Part shown: positions 8,565-17,950 of the stretch, one piece after another | Layout of the letters: every line of letters starts with the position of its first letter | Numbering within the stretch: position 1 is the first letter of the stretch | NCBI RefSeq assembly: GCF_900106555.1 | Contig: NZ_FNOE01000003.1 | Location: 144,443 to 208,442 of the forward strand | Source: Nitrosomonas oligotropha | GTDB taxonomy: Bacteria; Pseudomonadota; Gammaproteobacteria; Burkholderiales; Nitrosomonadaceae | Direction of reading: 5' to 3' | Length of the DNA stretch: 64,000 nucleotides | Notes under the pieces: model-generated | The model's input: only the letters and a program-made list of their open reading frames with translations | Database searches by the model: none | Told to the model about the DNA's origin: nothing | Program-made: the position numbers and the translations under genes

Positions 8565-9467
8565 TTATACCACACCGTTTGGAATCCGGTTCACGCGCCA
8601 ATTTTGCATGACCCAGTCCCAAAAAGAAGCAATATCGCCTTCCAGAATCTCTAGTGGCGGCTGCTGACCCAGGAAATGCAACGCATCAACCAGCTCTTTT
8701 AATGCCTCAGCCGTATTCACCGGGGCAGCGTTTGTTTGCTTGCTGAGCTTCTCTCCTGCCGCGTTTGTTACCACGGGCAAATGCATGTATTGCGGTACCG
8801 GATAACGCAACAGTTGCTGCAGAAATATTTGTCGTGGCGTGGAATCGATTAGATCGGCGCCGCGAACTACATGCGTGATATTCTGCGCAGCATCGTCCAC
8901 CACAACCGCAAGCTGATAGGCATAAATTCCATCAGCCCGGCGTAACACAAAATCACCCACTTCACTGTGCAGTTTCTGCGTATACAATCCCTTCAAACCA
9001 TCGGTAAACTGAATGATATCATCATGGGTTTGAATACGAAGCGCATGTGCACTTTGCAGTGAGACGGGATTGTTCAGGCAAGTTCCGGGATAAATGAAGC
9101 CATATAAACCGGTGATACTGGAATCCGCGATTTCCTTCCGGGAGCACGTGCAGGGATACAATAAACCTTGTTTATCCAAAACATCCAAAGCCTCCCGGTA
9201 TGCCTCGGAACGGCGGCTTTGGTAGATGATTTCCTCGTCCCACTCCATACCCAATTTCTCGAGCGTATCCAAAATTTGTTTGGCCGCTCCAGGTACTCTA
9301 CGTGGCAAATCGACATCCTCAATTCTAACCAGCCATTTGCCGCCATGAAATTTCGCATCGGCATAGCTGCCTACAGCCGCCACCAGCGAACCAAAGTGCA
9401 GCGGTCCGGTTGGCGATGGTGCGAATCGTCCGCGATAATGCGTATCAATCGATCGAGTGCTTTCCAT
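8565..9467 (-). CDS. gluQ: Glutamyl-Q tRNA(Asp) synthetase
   Basis: A 300-residue truncated relative of glutamyl-tRNA synthetase that charges queuosine in tRNA(Asp) with glutamate. The catalytic half is present: RFAPSPTGPLHFGS (HIGH-like region), the zinc-ligand region YPCTCSRKEI with YPGTC, and KLSKQTN in place of KMSKS. The anticodon-binding domain of GltX is absent, as is normal for GluQRS. It reads away from mpl, and the 180-base gap between them should hold both promoters. In many proteobacteria this gene follows dksA; here dksA is about 44 kb away. Confidence 0.92.
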   Translation of the reverse strand: MESTRSIDTHYRGRFAPSPTGPLHFGSLVAAVGSYADAKFHGGKWLVRIEDVDLPRRVPGAAKQILDTLEKLGMEWDEEIIYQSRRSEAYREALDVLDKQGLLYPCTCSRKEIADSSITGLYGFIYPGTCLNNPVSLQSAHALRIQTHDDIIQFTDGLKGLYTQKLHSEVGDFVLRRADGIYAYQLAVVVDDAAQNITHVVRGADLIDSTPRQIFLQQLLRYPVPQYMHLPVVTNAAGEKLSKQTNAAPVNTAEALKELVDALHFLGQQPPLEILEGDIASFWDWVMQNWRVNRIPNGVV

Positions 9468-9649
9468 TTGGAAATTAGCACATTGAGATTAAAAGAATAA
9501 TCATCACCGCACCCTTTCCTTTTAGCCGCTCTATGAATGAATAAAATATCAACATCCGGTATTGCCCTGCCATATCCATTATAATTGCCCAAACTTGCCA
9601 ATCATATTAGTAGTTTTCTGTCAGCAGAATCAAGAATTTCAAACTAATC

Positions 9650-10996
9650 ATGCATATTCATATACTCGGAATTTGCGGTACCTTTATGGGCGGTATTGCA
9701 GCCATTGCACGCGAATCCGGTCACACTGTGACGGGCTGCGATCAGGATGTCTATCCACCGATGAGCACGCAACTTGAGTCTCAAGGGATCGAATTAATAG
9801 CGGGTTATTCGCCCGAACAGATCCGGTTACAACCGGATATTTTCGTCATCGGTAACGTCGTTACACGCGGCAATCCACTGATGGAGGAAATACTCAACCG
9901 GAATTTACCCTATATTTCCGGTCCGCAGTGGCTATCGGAAAATATTCTACGGCATCGCTGGGTACTCGCCGTGTCCGGTACCCACGGAAAAACCACGACC
10001 AGCTCCATGTTAGCTTGGATCTTGGATTATGCCGGATTGAATCCGGGATTCCTGATCGGTGGAATTCCCGAGAATTTTGGTATTTCGGCACGGATCGGAA
10101 ACACCTCGCCTTTCTTTGTCATAGAGGCAGACGAATACGACACGGCATTTTTCGATAAACGTTCTAAATTCGTTCATTACCACCCGAAAACAGCGATACT
10201 GAATAATCTTGAGTTCGATCATGCGGATATTTTTACAGATCTTGCAGCGATTGAACGGCAATTCCATCACTTTGTACGAGTTATTCCGAATAACGGTTTA
10301 ATCGTCGCAAATGGCAAAGATCCAAATCTGAAGCATGTCCTGAAACAAGGCTGCTGGACACCGGTAGAAGAATTCGGCACTGATAGTGGCTGGCATACCA
10401 AAGCGCGGGCTGACAATACGATCGATGTCTATTGCAACGAAACATTTCACGGAAGCTTACAATGGGATTTATTAGGCGAACATAACCGCATGAATGCGCT
10501 GGCTGCGCTGATCGCTGCGCGGCATGCCGGAATACCCGTCAACATTGGCATCGAAGCATTAGCACAATTTAAGAATGTCAAACGCCGTATGGAGAAACGC
10601 GGCACGGTCAACGGTGTCTCCGTCTATGATGATTTTGCTCACCACCCAACCGCCATTCAAACGACTATCGAAGGCTTACGGACTCATACCGGTAAAGCAA
10701 GGATTATTGCAGTCCTGGAACCGCGTTCAAACACCATGAAAATGGGAGTATGGAAAGATTCTCTTGCGAAGAGTTTGAGCGAAGCTGATCAGGTGCTTTG
10801 CTTCACCCGCGATGCACACTGGGCTAAAGATGCCATGCTGCCATTACATAACAAGGCGCGTTGTTTTGATGATTTGAATCAGCTCGTCCAAGCTATCGCA
10901 GTAATCGCTGAGCCTGACGATCATATCTTAATCATGAGCAATGGAGGTTTTGGCGGCATCCATGAAAAAATATTATCCGCATTAGAACGAACGTAA
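9650..10996 (+). CDS. mpl: UDP-MurNAc:L-Ala-gamma-D-Glu-meso-DAP ligase
   Basis: A 448-residue cytoplasmic peptidoglycan-recycling ligase that joins recovered tripeptide to UDP-MurNAc. It has the N-terminal MHIHILGICGTFMGGIA motif, the Mur-ligase P-loop SGTHGKTTTSSML, the central EADEYDTAFFDKRSKF segment and the C-terminal DDFAHHPTAI and LEPRSNTMKMG segments. The length is as expected for Mpl. No strong ribosome site is visible before the ATG at 9650. It works in the same recycling route as NagZ, encoded at 32-33 kb. Confidence 0.95.
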   Translation: MHIHILGICGTFMGGIAAIARESGHTVTGCDQDVYPPMSTQLESQGIELIAGYSPEQIRLQPDIFVIGNVVTRGNPLMEEILNRNLPYISGPQWLSENILRHRWVLAVSGTHGKTTTSSMLAWILDYAGLNPGFLIGGIPENFGISARIGNTSPFFVIEADEYDTAFFDKRSKFVHYHPKTAILNNLEFDHADIFTDLAAIERQFHHFVRVIPNNGLIVANGKDPNLKHVLKQGCWTPVEEFGTDSGWHTKARADNTIDVYCNETFHGSLQWDLLGEHNRMNALAALIAARHAGIPVNIGIEALAQFKNVKRRMEKRGTVNGVSVYDDFAHHPTAIQTTIEGLRTHTGKARIIAVLEPRSNTMKMGVWKDSLAKSLSEADQVLCFTRDAHWAKDAMLPLHNKARCFDDLNQLVQAIAVIAEPDDHILIMSNGGFGGIHEKILSALERT

Positions 10997-11039
10997 TAAA
11001 AACCCGTTGGTACTAAAAAGAACACTATAAACAACGTAT

Positions 11040-11567
11040 CTAGTCGCCTTCAAATTCGCATAACGCAAACACCGGACATCCCAGATTTTCCAACCGGGCT
11101 TTACCGCCCACGTCCGGCAGATCGATCACAAAACAGCACTCCACCACTTCACCGCCCATATCACGGATCAGGCCAACAGCAGCTTCAGCGGTTCCACCGG
11201 TGGCAATCAAATCATCCACAAGTAGCACTCGTTCTCCCGGTTGGATCGCATCGACGTGAATTTCAATCCGGTCACTGCCATATTCCAGCTGATAGTCTCT
11301 TCCTATCGTTTCCGCCGGTAATTTATTGCGCTTACGAATCGGCACGAAACCTTTACCCAGCTGATAGGCCACGGGCGCACCGATAATAAAACCGCGCGAC
11401 TCAATGCCGATCACTTTATCAATTTCCACATTGCTGTAACGCTTTGCAATTTCCTGAATAGTTGTTCGCAGTCCGATCGGATCTTTTAGCAATGTCGTGA
11501 TATCACGGAACATAATGCCGTGATGGGGGTAGTGAGGAACCGTACGAATATGGGATTTAATCGTCAT
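11040..11567 (-). CDS. apt: Adenine phosphoribosyltransferase
   Basis: A 175-residue purine-salvage enzyme that makes AMP from adenine and PRPP. The PRPP-binding motif VLLVDDLIATGGTAEAA is intact and IRTVPHYPHHGIMFRDITTLL matches the N-terminus of the family. Length is normal. It follows nirK on the same strand but is separated from it by a strong terminator, so it is probably transcribed separately. It converges with mpl. Confidence 0.95.
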   Translation of the reverse strand: MTIKSHIRTVPHYPHHGIMFRDITTLLKDPIGLRTTIQEIAKRYSNVEIDKVIGIESRGFIIGAPVAYQLGKGFVPIRKRNKLPAETIGRDYQLEYGSDRIEIHVDAIQPGERVLLVDDLIATGGTAEAAVGLIRDMGGEVVECCFVIDLPDVGGKARLENLGCPVFALCEFEGD

Positions 11568-11612
11568 AAAGTTGTAACAAGCAATAATGAAAACTCAAGG
11601 AATTAAAACGAC

Positions 11613-11645
11613 AAAGGCCTCAACCCATAACAGGTTGAGGCCTTT
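11613..11645 (-). terminator. Strong hairpin terminator after nirK
   Basis: Two perfect 13-base arms (11613-11625 and 11633-11645) surround a 7-base loop. On the minus strand the hairpin is followed by TTTGTCGTTTTAATT. It lies just past the nirK stop and before apt, and would isolate the highly expressed nirK transcript. Confidence 0.85.
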
Positions 11646-11678
11646 TAACACTACCCCAATAGAACACTACATCAAATC

Positions 11679-12779
11679 TTAGTGGTCCATTCCAGCTTTT
11701 GCATCAAAGCTAGCTGGTTTTTTAAGTTGAGTCATAATGTCATCATTCCAAGCACCATCAACTGTCATGTGAGCAGCAGCACCCAGCAATACAGCTTCAA
11801 TCAGGTTATGACTGAGGTATACATGCAAGCCAGGTTGATGGAATTCATAAGCAGCAGCAACTGCGGCACCTGCTGGAACAAACCAGGTTTCTTGGTTGGT
11901 CAGAGGCGCATCACCAAATGAACCGCCTACCCAATACAGATCACCGTGTCCACCGATCAAGTGCGGATAGGAAGGACGGTTAGCTTGTGAATGGATAAAC
12001 AGAACTTTTTCACCCACTTTGGCTTTCAGTGCGTTGTCACCGGTCAATGCACCAACTGCACCGTTGAATACTACGTGTGTTGGGATAAGTCCTTTAGCAA
12101 CTTCCAACATATCTGCCATGCCTTCTGCTGGTGAGCCATAGGTTTTGAAATTACCTTTGTCATCTTTTGGCAGATAGAAATCTTGTTCACCGATGTAGTA
12201 TGCACGGTCATATTTGTATGGCTTGCCTTTGTTGTCTTTCAAACCATCTTTAGGCAATACCATGAGGGCACCGCTCATACCGGAAATAACGTGGAATGGA
12301 ATCATGGTTCCACCAGGTGCGCAATGATAAACGAATACACCTGCTTTAATTGCTTTCCAACGCAGTACAACTTCTTCACCTGGTTGAACCAGTGTTAAAC
12401 CAGCACCACCCAGCGCGCCGGTTGCAGCGTGGAAGTCTACGTTATGGGCCAATGTGCTTGATTTTGGATTTTTTAATGTCAATTCAACATAGTCGCCTTC
12501 ATGCACAACGATAAGCGGACCAGGAACACTACCATTGAAAGTCAGCGCCCAAACTTTTGCACCTGGCGCAACTTCAATCAGCTTCTCTTGGGTTTCCATT
12601 GTAATTTGAACAACTTTTGGCCCTTTTGAAGTTTGCTCATGTGCAGGCACATTTGGTGGAGCCACCAATGTTTGTTTAACATGCGGTAATTTAGAAACGT
12701 CTGTAGCAGCCACAGCTGCTTGAGTTGCGCCTAAACAGAGCAATCCTAGACCAACAATCGCTTGAACAGCTTTAATCAT
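11679..12779 (-). CDS. nirK: Copper-containing nitrite reductase NirK
   Basis: A 366-residue periplasmic enzyme that reduces nitrite to nitric oxide; in ammonia oxidizers it contributes to nitrite tolerance and NO turnover. It has a signal peptide (to about residue 25) and two cupredoxin domains. Type 1 copper ligands are H112, C153, H163 and M168. Type 2 ligands include H117, H152 and H324, with catalytic D115 and an active-site His in [10 protein letters not shown] (273-280). Start: ATG at 12779 with GGAGGGAG directly upstream; an ATG four codons earlier overlaps that site. It stands alone, with no ncgABC-type genes beside it. It has its own promoter and terminator. Codon choice is plain and repetitive, as in highly expressed genes. 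Confidence 0.95.
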   Translation of the reverse strand: MIKAVQAIVGLGLLCLGATQAAVAATDVSKLPHVKQTLVAPPNVPAHEQTSKGPKVVQITMETQEKLIEVAPGAKVWALTFNGSVPGPLIVVHEGDYVELTLKNPKSSTLAHNVDFHAATGALGGAGLTLVQPGEEVVLRWKAIKAGVFVYHCAPGGTMIPFHVISGMSGALMVLPKDGLKDNKGKPYKYDRAYYIGEQDFYLPKDDKGNFKTYGSPAEGMADMLEVAKGLIPTHVVFNGAVGALTGDNALKAKVGEKVLFIHSQANRPSYPHLIGGHGDLYWVGGSFGDAPLTNQETWFVPAGAAVAAAYEFHQPGLHVYLSHNLIEAVLLGAAAHMTVDGAWNDDIMTQLKKPASFDAKAGMDH

Positions 12780-12844
12780 ATCTCCCTCCATAAATGATGA
12801 ATTTTACGCTTTTTTTATGCGCCATTCTAATTGCTACTTGTCAT

Positions 12845-12861
12845 GTAATCATCAAGATTAC
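12845..12861. promoter_or_regulatory. Candidate operator in the nirK leader
   Basis: A palindrome GTAATC-ATCAA-GATTAC lies between the predicted nirK promoter and its start codon, about 40-60 bases after the likely transcription start. That position suits a repressor. It does not match the NsrR-type palindrome I know for nitrosomonad nirK clusters, and the regulator is unknown. Confidence 0.3.
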
Positions 12862-12908
12862 CAACATCTGCCTTTTAAGCTATGAAGAGCCCAAAGGACG
12901 GAACGGAG

Positions 12909-12937
12909 AATATACACTTTTTGAAGAAAACTGTCTA
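12909..12937 (-). promoter_or_regulatory. Predicted sigma70 promoter of nirK
   Basis: On the minus strand, TAGACA (-35) and TATATT (-10) are spaced by 17 bases, each one base from consensus. This would give a leader of about 120 bases before the nirK start. Confidence 0.55.
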
Positions 12938-13062
12938 TTCTTAGTAGCTTGTAACGATTATAGCCATACTGAATGAATGGGATTGGAATGACTCGAATCG
13001 ATATTAATATAAATCCTATTGTTATCCGCTCATCGAGTCAAAATCCCTTCAATCAGCAATTT

Positions 13063-15045
13063 TCAGCCTTGAATTAACTTAATTTCAGCCGCCGCGAGAT
13101 TTTCTTGCGTTCCACGAAGCACGATAACATCGCCAAGTTCCAGACGTGTTTCCCCGGTGGGCAATAATCCGCGAATGTTGCGTCTTCTCACCGCAGTAAC
13201 TTCGACATCCAAGCTTGCCAGATCAATGTCGCCCAGTGTTTTATGAATCGCAGCCGCGCCTTGAATAATGGTAATCGTCAGCAAACGCGGCAACAGTTTC
13301 TCACTGTTGTCCTCTGCTCCATCGGTCACGCCATAATAAAAACCGCGCAACAGACTATAACGCTGCTCACGAATTTTTCGGATGCGGCGTAAAATCCGCC
13401 CGGTCGATATGTCGACAAACATCAGCGCATGGGACGCCAACATTAAGCTCCCCTCCATGATTTCCGCGACCACTTCCGTAGCCCCGGCTTCTTTCAATAT
13501 ATCAATATCGGAGTCATCGCGCGTCCGGACAACAACGGATAATTCCGGGCGCAACTCCTGAACGTGTTTCAGAATTTTTAACGTAGAAACCGTGTCAGCA
13601 TAACTGACAACTAATACTTTGGCGCGCATCAGTCCCGCGGCAATCAGCACCTCGCGTCGCGCCGCATCGCCGTACACCACCGCCTCCCCCGCGCCGGCTG
13701 CCTCGCGGATACGTTGCGGATCAAGATCCAAGGCGATAAACGATATGGATTCCTGTTCCAATATCCGCGCCATGCTCTGACCGCTGCGCCCGTAACCGCA
13801 GATAATCACATGATTTTGCGACACCATCGTCTGCGCCGCGATAGACGTGATCTGCATAGCGCGGCACATCCAATCCGAGCCGTATAAGCGGTGAATCATC
13901 GATTCACTATATTCAATAATGAATGGCGCGATAAACATCGATAGCACCATGGCCGCAAGCACCGGCTGCAGAATTGAGTTTTCGATCAAACCGGATTCAC
14001 CCGCCTGCGCTAGTAAAATAAAGCCAAACTCTCCTGCTTGCGCCAGATTCATTCCCGTCCTGATCGCGACGTTGGCATCCGCGCCAAACAGACGCGACAA
14101 CCCTCCAATCACGACTATTTTCAGCACAATCAGTGCCGCCAAAATAGCAAATATCCATAGAAAGTTCTCAATGACGACCTGCATATCCAGCAGCATACCA
14201 ATCGTCACAAAAAACAAACCCAGCAAAATATCCCGGAAAGGCTTGATATCGTCTTCCACTTGGTAGCGGTATTCCGTTTCGGAGATCAACATGCCCGCCA
14301 GAAATGCTCCCAAAGCCATAGACAAACCGGCCAGTTCGGTTAACCACGCGATACCCAGCGTAATCAGCAGCACATTCAGCACAAACAATTCCGACGATTT
14401 CTGCCGGGCGACCAAATGAAACCAGGGGCGCATTAACTTCTGCCCGAAAAATAACAGAAAGGTCAGCACAGCGGCCACTTTCAGCAAAGCGACCGTCAGC
14501 ATCAAGCTGAAGTCGTTCGTTTCACTATCGATCTCAGCCGCCAAAGCGGGCATCACAATCAATAATGGAATAACCGCCAGATCCTGAAAAAGCAGAACGC
14601 CGATCACCTGCCTGCCATGCGTGGAATTGAGTTCCGCCCGCTCGGCCAATATTTTGCTCACAATAGCGGTGGAAGACATCGCCAGAGCGCCGCCCAATAC
14701 CAATCCGGTGCGCCAATCCAGCGCCAGCATCCAAGCTATCGCCATCACTAAAAGAATGCAGATCGCCACTTGCGCCGTGCCAAAACCAAAAACAATGCGC
14801 TTCATCGTAATCAGCTTGGGCAAACTGAATTCCAGGCCCACGCTGAACATCAGAAATACCACGCCAAACTCAGCCAAATGGCGAGTCTCGTCAGAATCCG
14901 CGATCCAACCCAGCGCATACGGACCGATGCTCACGCCCGCCAATAAATAACCCAGCATCGGCGGCAGCCGCAATAAACGGAAAACGACCACCGCCAATAC
15001 CGACACGGCTAACAAAATGAGAACAGGCTGTAATGGATTGAACAT
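13063..15045 (-). CDS. Kef-type cation:proton antiporter with TrkA-N domain
   Basis: A 660-residue inner-membrane protein. The first ~390 residues are a CPA2 antiporter domain with about a dozen membrane segments (PPMLGYLLAGVSIGPYALGW near the start). Then comes a cytoplasmic TrkA-N/RCK domain with the nucleotide-binding motif VIICGYGRSGQSMARILE, and a C-terminal TrkA-C domain ending about residue 658. This layout matches KefB/KefC/YbaL-type potassium efflux or cation antiport systems. The gene is divergent from gshA-gshB, which is notable because KefB/C are gated by glutathione in Escherichia coli; whether this one is gated that way is an inference. Confidence 0.88.
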   Translation of the reverse strand: MFNPLQPVLILLAVSVLAVVVFRLLRLPPMLGYLLAGVSIGPYALGWIADSDETRHLAEFGVVFLMFSVGLEFSLPKLITMKRIVFGFGTAQVAICILLVMAIAWMLALDWRTGLVLGGALAMSSTAIVSKILAERAELNSTHGRQVIGVLLFQDLAVIPLLIVMPALAAEIDSETNDFSLMLTVALLKVAAVLTFLLFFGQKLMRPWFHLVARQKSSELFVLNVLLITLGIAWLTELAGLSMALGAFLAGMLISETEYRYQVEDDIKPFRDILLGLFFVTIGMLLDMQVVIENFLWIFAILAALIVLKIVVIGGLSRLFGADANVAIRTGMNLAQAGEFGFILLAQAGESGLIENSILQPVLAAMVLSMFIAPFIIEYSESMIHRLYGSDWMCRAMQITSIAAQTMVSQNHVIICGYGRSGQSMARILEQESISFIALDLDPQRIREAAGAGEAVVYGDAARREVLIAAGLMRAKVLVVSYADTVSTLKILKHVQELRPELSVVVRTRDDSDIDILKEAGATEVVAEIMEGSLMLASHALMFVDISTGRILRRIRKIREQRYSLLRGFYYGVTDGAEDNSEKLLPRLLTITIIQGAAAIHKTLGDIDLASLDVEVTAVRRRNIRGLLPTGETRLELGDVIVLRGTQENLAAAEIKLIQG

Positions 15046-15127
15046 ACCGGCAAAAAATTGGTTTTGGGCAAAGTACCCTAAGATACTTAAGGATAGCGCG
15101 CTTCACAATCGGCGCAAGACATAATGC

Positions 15128-15133
15128 TATAAT
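15128..15133 (+). promoter_or_regulatory. -10 element upstream of gshA
   Basis: A perfect TATAAT lies 28 bases before the gshA ATG. The best -35 candidate (TTCACA) is at a spacing of about 20 bases, which is long, so only the -10 is called. Confidence 0.4.
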
Positions 15134-15160
15134 CGCTCCGATTTAATACTTCATACGGAA

Positions 15161-16456
15161 ATGCCAGTACCTCATCTCTCTACTGCTCTGCGCGGCCCTA
15201 TTCTTGATCTTGAAAGCCGTATTATCAATGCTATGCCTACCATTGAGCATTGGCTCAGGAACAAGTGGCGCGAACATGCCGTCCCTTTTTATTGCTCGGT
15301 CGACCTGCGCAATAGCGGTTTCAAATTGGCGCCCGTTGATACCAACTTGTTTCCCGGCGGTTTTAACAACCTGAACCCGGAATTCATCCCGCTATGCGTG
15401 CAGGCGATGATGAGCGCGATTGAAAAAGTATGCCCGGATGCGCATAGCGTGCTGCTGATTCCGGAAAACCACACGCGCAATACCTTCTACTTGCAGAATA
15501 TCGCAACCTTGCAGAACATCATCCAGCGCGCCGGTTTGAATGTGCGCCTGGGCACCTTGCTGCCCGAAGTGACCGAAGCCACCCAGATTGATTTGCCAGA
15601 TGGACAGTTCATCACGCTGGAACCCATTATCCGTAAAAATAACAAACTCGGCGTCCATAATTTCGATCCCTGTGCGGTGCTTCTGAATAACGATTTATCT
15701 AACGGTGTTCCGGATATTTTGCAGAACTTGCAGCAAACGGTCATTCCACCCTTGCATGCCGGCTGGGCGACACGGCGCAAATCGGAGCACTTCGCCGCAT
15801 ATGATCGCGTAGCACAGGAATTCGCCGATTTGATCGGCATCGATCCCTGGTTGATCAACCCGCGTTTTACTTCGTGCGGCGAAATCAATTTCCTGGAAAA
15901 ACAAGGTGTGGAATGCGTCGCAGCCGCGATTGACCGGATTCTCTCGGTAATCAGGAAAAAATATCAGCAATATGGCGTGAAAGAAGATCCTTTCGTCATC
16001 GTCAAGGCCGATTCCGGCACGTATGGCATGGGCATCATGACGGTCAAGAGCGGCGAGGAAATCCATAGCCTCAACCGCAAGCAACGTAACAAGATGGCCG
16101 TAGTAAAAGAAGGCTTGCAAGTTTCCCACGTGCTGGTGCAGGAAGGCGTCTACACCTTTGAAACAATCAACCAAGCGGTGGCCGAACCGGTCGTGTACAT
16201 GATCGACCGCTACGTCGTCGGTGGTTTTTACCGTGTCCATACCGGACGCGGCATCGACGAAAACCTGAATGCGCCGGGCATGCATTTCGTGCCCTTGGCG
16301 TTTGAAACCACTTGTCTGGAAGCCAGCGCCACGCAGCCGAATGTCATTCCAAACCGCTTTTATGCCTATGGTGTCGTTGCACGGCTCGCGCTGCTAGCCG
16401 CCGCATTGGAATTGGAGCAAACCGATCCACATGCGCAAACGCCACGGCCCGCCTAG
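15161..16456 (+). CDS. gshA: Glutamate-cysteine ligase, proteobacterial ferroxidans-type
   Basis: A 431-residue enzyme for the first step of glutathione synthesis. It is not the E. coli-type GshA but the other proteobacterial family (gshA_ferroox type), recognised by VDLRNSGFKLAPVDTNLFPGG-like sequence early on and by ATP-grasp-like segments such as VKADSGTYGMGIMTV and RTGRGIDENLNAPG-like sequence later. The length fits. gshB starts 8 bases after its stop, so the two form an operon. The start has no strong ribosome site, but sequence similarity begins close to it. Confidence 0.9.
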   Translation: MPVPHLSTALRGPILDLESRIINAMPTIEHWLRNKWREHAVPFYCSVDLRNSGFKLAPVDTNLFPGGFNNLNPEFIPLCVQAMMSAIEKVCPDAHSVLLIPENHTRNTFYLQNIATLQNIIQRAGLNVRLGTLLPEVTEATQIDLPDGQFITLEPIIRKNNKLGVHNFDPCAVLLNNDLSNGVPDILQNLQQTVIPPLHAGWATRRKSEHFAAYDRVAQEFADLIGIDPWLINPRFTSCGEINFLEKQGVECVAAAIDRILSVIRKKYQQYGVKEDPFVIVKADSGTYGMGIMTVKSGEEIHSLNRKQRNKMAVVKEGLQVSHVLVQEGVYTFETINQAVAEPVVYMIDRYVVGGFYRVHTGRGIDENLNAPGMHFVPLAFETTCLEASATQPNVIPNRFYAYGVVARLALLAAALELEQTDPHAQTPRPA

Positions 16457-16464
16457 ATTCCATC

Positions 16465-17427
16465 ATGAAACTTGCCTTTGTCATCGACCAACTGGATTCA
16501 ATTAAAACCGCTAAAGATTCCAGTTTTGCGATGATGCGCGAGGCAATCGCCCGGAATCATCAGATTTACGTGCTCTATCAGCACGATATCGCATTGACCG
16601 GCAACACCGTCACCGGTTTTTGCCGTTCCCTGACCTTCACGGACACGCCCGGCCGAGATGGCCATTGGTACAACACGAGCGACAGCGTGCCTACGCCGCT
16701 CAATCAATTCGATGCCGTGCTGATGCGCAAGGATCCGCCTTTCGATCTGGAATATGTTTACAGCACGTATCTGCTGGAATTGGCACAAACGCAAGGCGCG
16801 TTCGTCATCAATAGTCCGCGCGCCATCCGCGATCACAACGAGAAGCTGGCCATCGCACAATTTCCGCAATGGATCGCCCCCACGCTGGTAACCAGTCAAG
16901 CGCATTTAATCCGGGAATTTCTCGCACAGCACCAGGACATCATCCTGAAACCGCTCGACGGCATGGGCGGCGCCAGCGTGTTCCGTGTACACAGCGCGGA
17001 TCACAATATCAGCGTGATTCTTGAAACGCTGACTCACTACGGCACGCGAACCATCATGGCACAACGGTTCATTCCCGAGATTGCGCAAGGCGACAAGCGC
17101 ATTCTCCTTATCGGCGGCAAGCCTGTACCCTATGTGCTGGCGCGCATCCCCAAACCGGGAGAATCGCGCGGTAATCTGGCCGCCGGCGGTACCGGAAAAG
17201 CGCAGCCGTTATCCGCACGTGACCAGGAAATCGCAGAATCGCTCGGGCCTGAATTGGCCAAGCGTGGTTTAATGCTGGTGGGATTGGATGTGATCGGCGA
17301 TTACCTAACCGAAGTCAATGTAACCAGCCCGACGGGGATGCAGGAAATTACCCAGCAAACGGGATTTAACGTAGCGGGAATGATGCTGGACGCGATTGAA
17401 GCGAGCATCCAAAACAAAAAGCATTAA
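16465..17427 (+). CDS. gshB: Glutathione synthetase
   Basis: A 320-residue ATP-grasp enzyme that adds glycine to gamma-glutamylcysteine. The start is the ATG at 16465, giving MKLAFVIDQLDSIKTAKDSS; a longer in-frame extension into gshA is not used. Family hallmarks are RKDPPFDLEYVYSTYLLE, KPLDGMGGASVFR, a conserved EIAQGDKRILLIGG segment and TEVNVTSPTGMQEI near the C-terminus. It makes a complete two-step glutathione pathway with gshA. The product also serves the glutaredoxins encoded at 25 kb and possibly the nearby Kef-type antiporter. Confidence 0.95.
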   Translation: MKLAFVIDQLDSIKTAKDSSFAMMREAIARNHQIYVLYQHDIALTGNTVTGFCRSLTFTDTPGRDGHWYNTSDSVPTPLNQFDAVLMRKDPPFDLEYVYSTYLLELAQTQGAFVINSPRAIRDHNEKLAIAQFPQWIAPTLVTSQAHLIREFLAQHQDIILKPLDGMGGASVFRVHSADHNISVILETLTHYGTRTIMAQRFIPEIAQGDKRILLIGGKPVPYVLARIPKPGESRGNLAAGGTGKAQPLSARDQEIAESLGPELAKRGLMLVGLDVIGDYLTEVNVTSPTGMQEITQQTGFNVAGMMLDAIEASIQNKKH

Positions 17428-17439
17428 TCAAACAGCAAA

Positions 17440-17802
17440 TTACCGCCGGAAACCATGTTCCAGCACAAAATACTGCGGATTGTATTGGGCCAACGGCTGA
17501 TACAGTTTCTGTAACTCTTCCTCGGGTCCGTGGATTTCCAAACGGACGATCTCAGCCATCTCGAGCGCTCGTTGCAGCAGATCACCCACATTGTTCAAAT
17601 GCGCCAGCAACCCTTCGGCATCTTCATATCCTTCACGGCAATACGCTTCGCTGCCATTGAAGCTGAAACCGTAATAAAGGCATTTCGGCTCAACACTGGA
17701 TCTGGCAACAAACTGCTCACAGAGCTGTTTGAACTGGTCGATTTGACCCTCGGCAATCTTGAAATAGGGCGCTATCGAACAGCACCGATCGTGTGTTGAC
17801 AT
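17440..17802 (-). CDS. Small dimeric alpha/beta-barrel-like protein
   Basis: A 120-residue soluble protein. The pattern of an N-terminal strand (IAPYFKIAEGQIDQFKQLCEQF), helix, YYGFSFNG strand, REGYEDAEGLLAHLNNVG and a C-terminal LEIHGPEEELQKL helix fits the ABM/dimeric ferredoxin-like fold seen in small monooxygenases. Catalytic residues are not recognisable, so only the fold is suggested. It converges with gshB (12-base gap). Confidence 0.55.
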   Translation of the reverse strand: MSTHDRCCSIAPYFKIAEGQIDQFKQLCEQFVARSSVEPKCLYYGFSFNGSEAYCREGYEDAEGLLAHLNNVGDLLQRALEMAEIVRLEIHGPEEELQKLYQPLAQYNPQYFVLEHGFRR

Positions 17803-17876
17803 GGATTCAGGCGATTTGAAGCAGAGAAGGTTTTATGATGATTGGAATCACGAAAAAACCGGATTCATCATTAACA

Positions 17877-17919
17877 AGCCCGGAACAGACACAACTTGCA
17901 TTGTGATCCATCCCGGGCT
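17877..17919 (-). terminator. Candidate terminator after the CADD-like gene
   Basis: A 7-base stem (AGCCCGG with CCGGGCT) encloses a second 5-base stem (CACAA with TTGTG). It lies 31 bases past the stop of the CADD-like gene. The tail on the minus strand is TTGTTAATG, only moderately T-rich. Confidence 0.35.
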
Positions 17920-17950
17920 GATCGTAAGCTGGAAGCTTGTTATTACAAAC

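Noticed and set aside
12794..12976. 60-codon plus-strand frame in the nirK promoter region
   Set aside because: It overlaps the predicted nirK promoter and leader and has no ribosome site.
15487..16285. Long antisense frames inside gshA
   Set aside because: They are shadows of the GC-rich gshA coding frame, with no recognisable domains.
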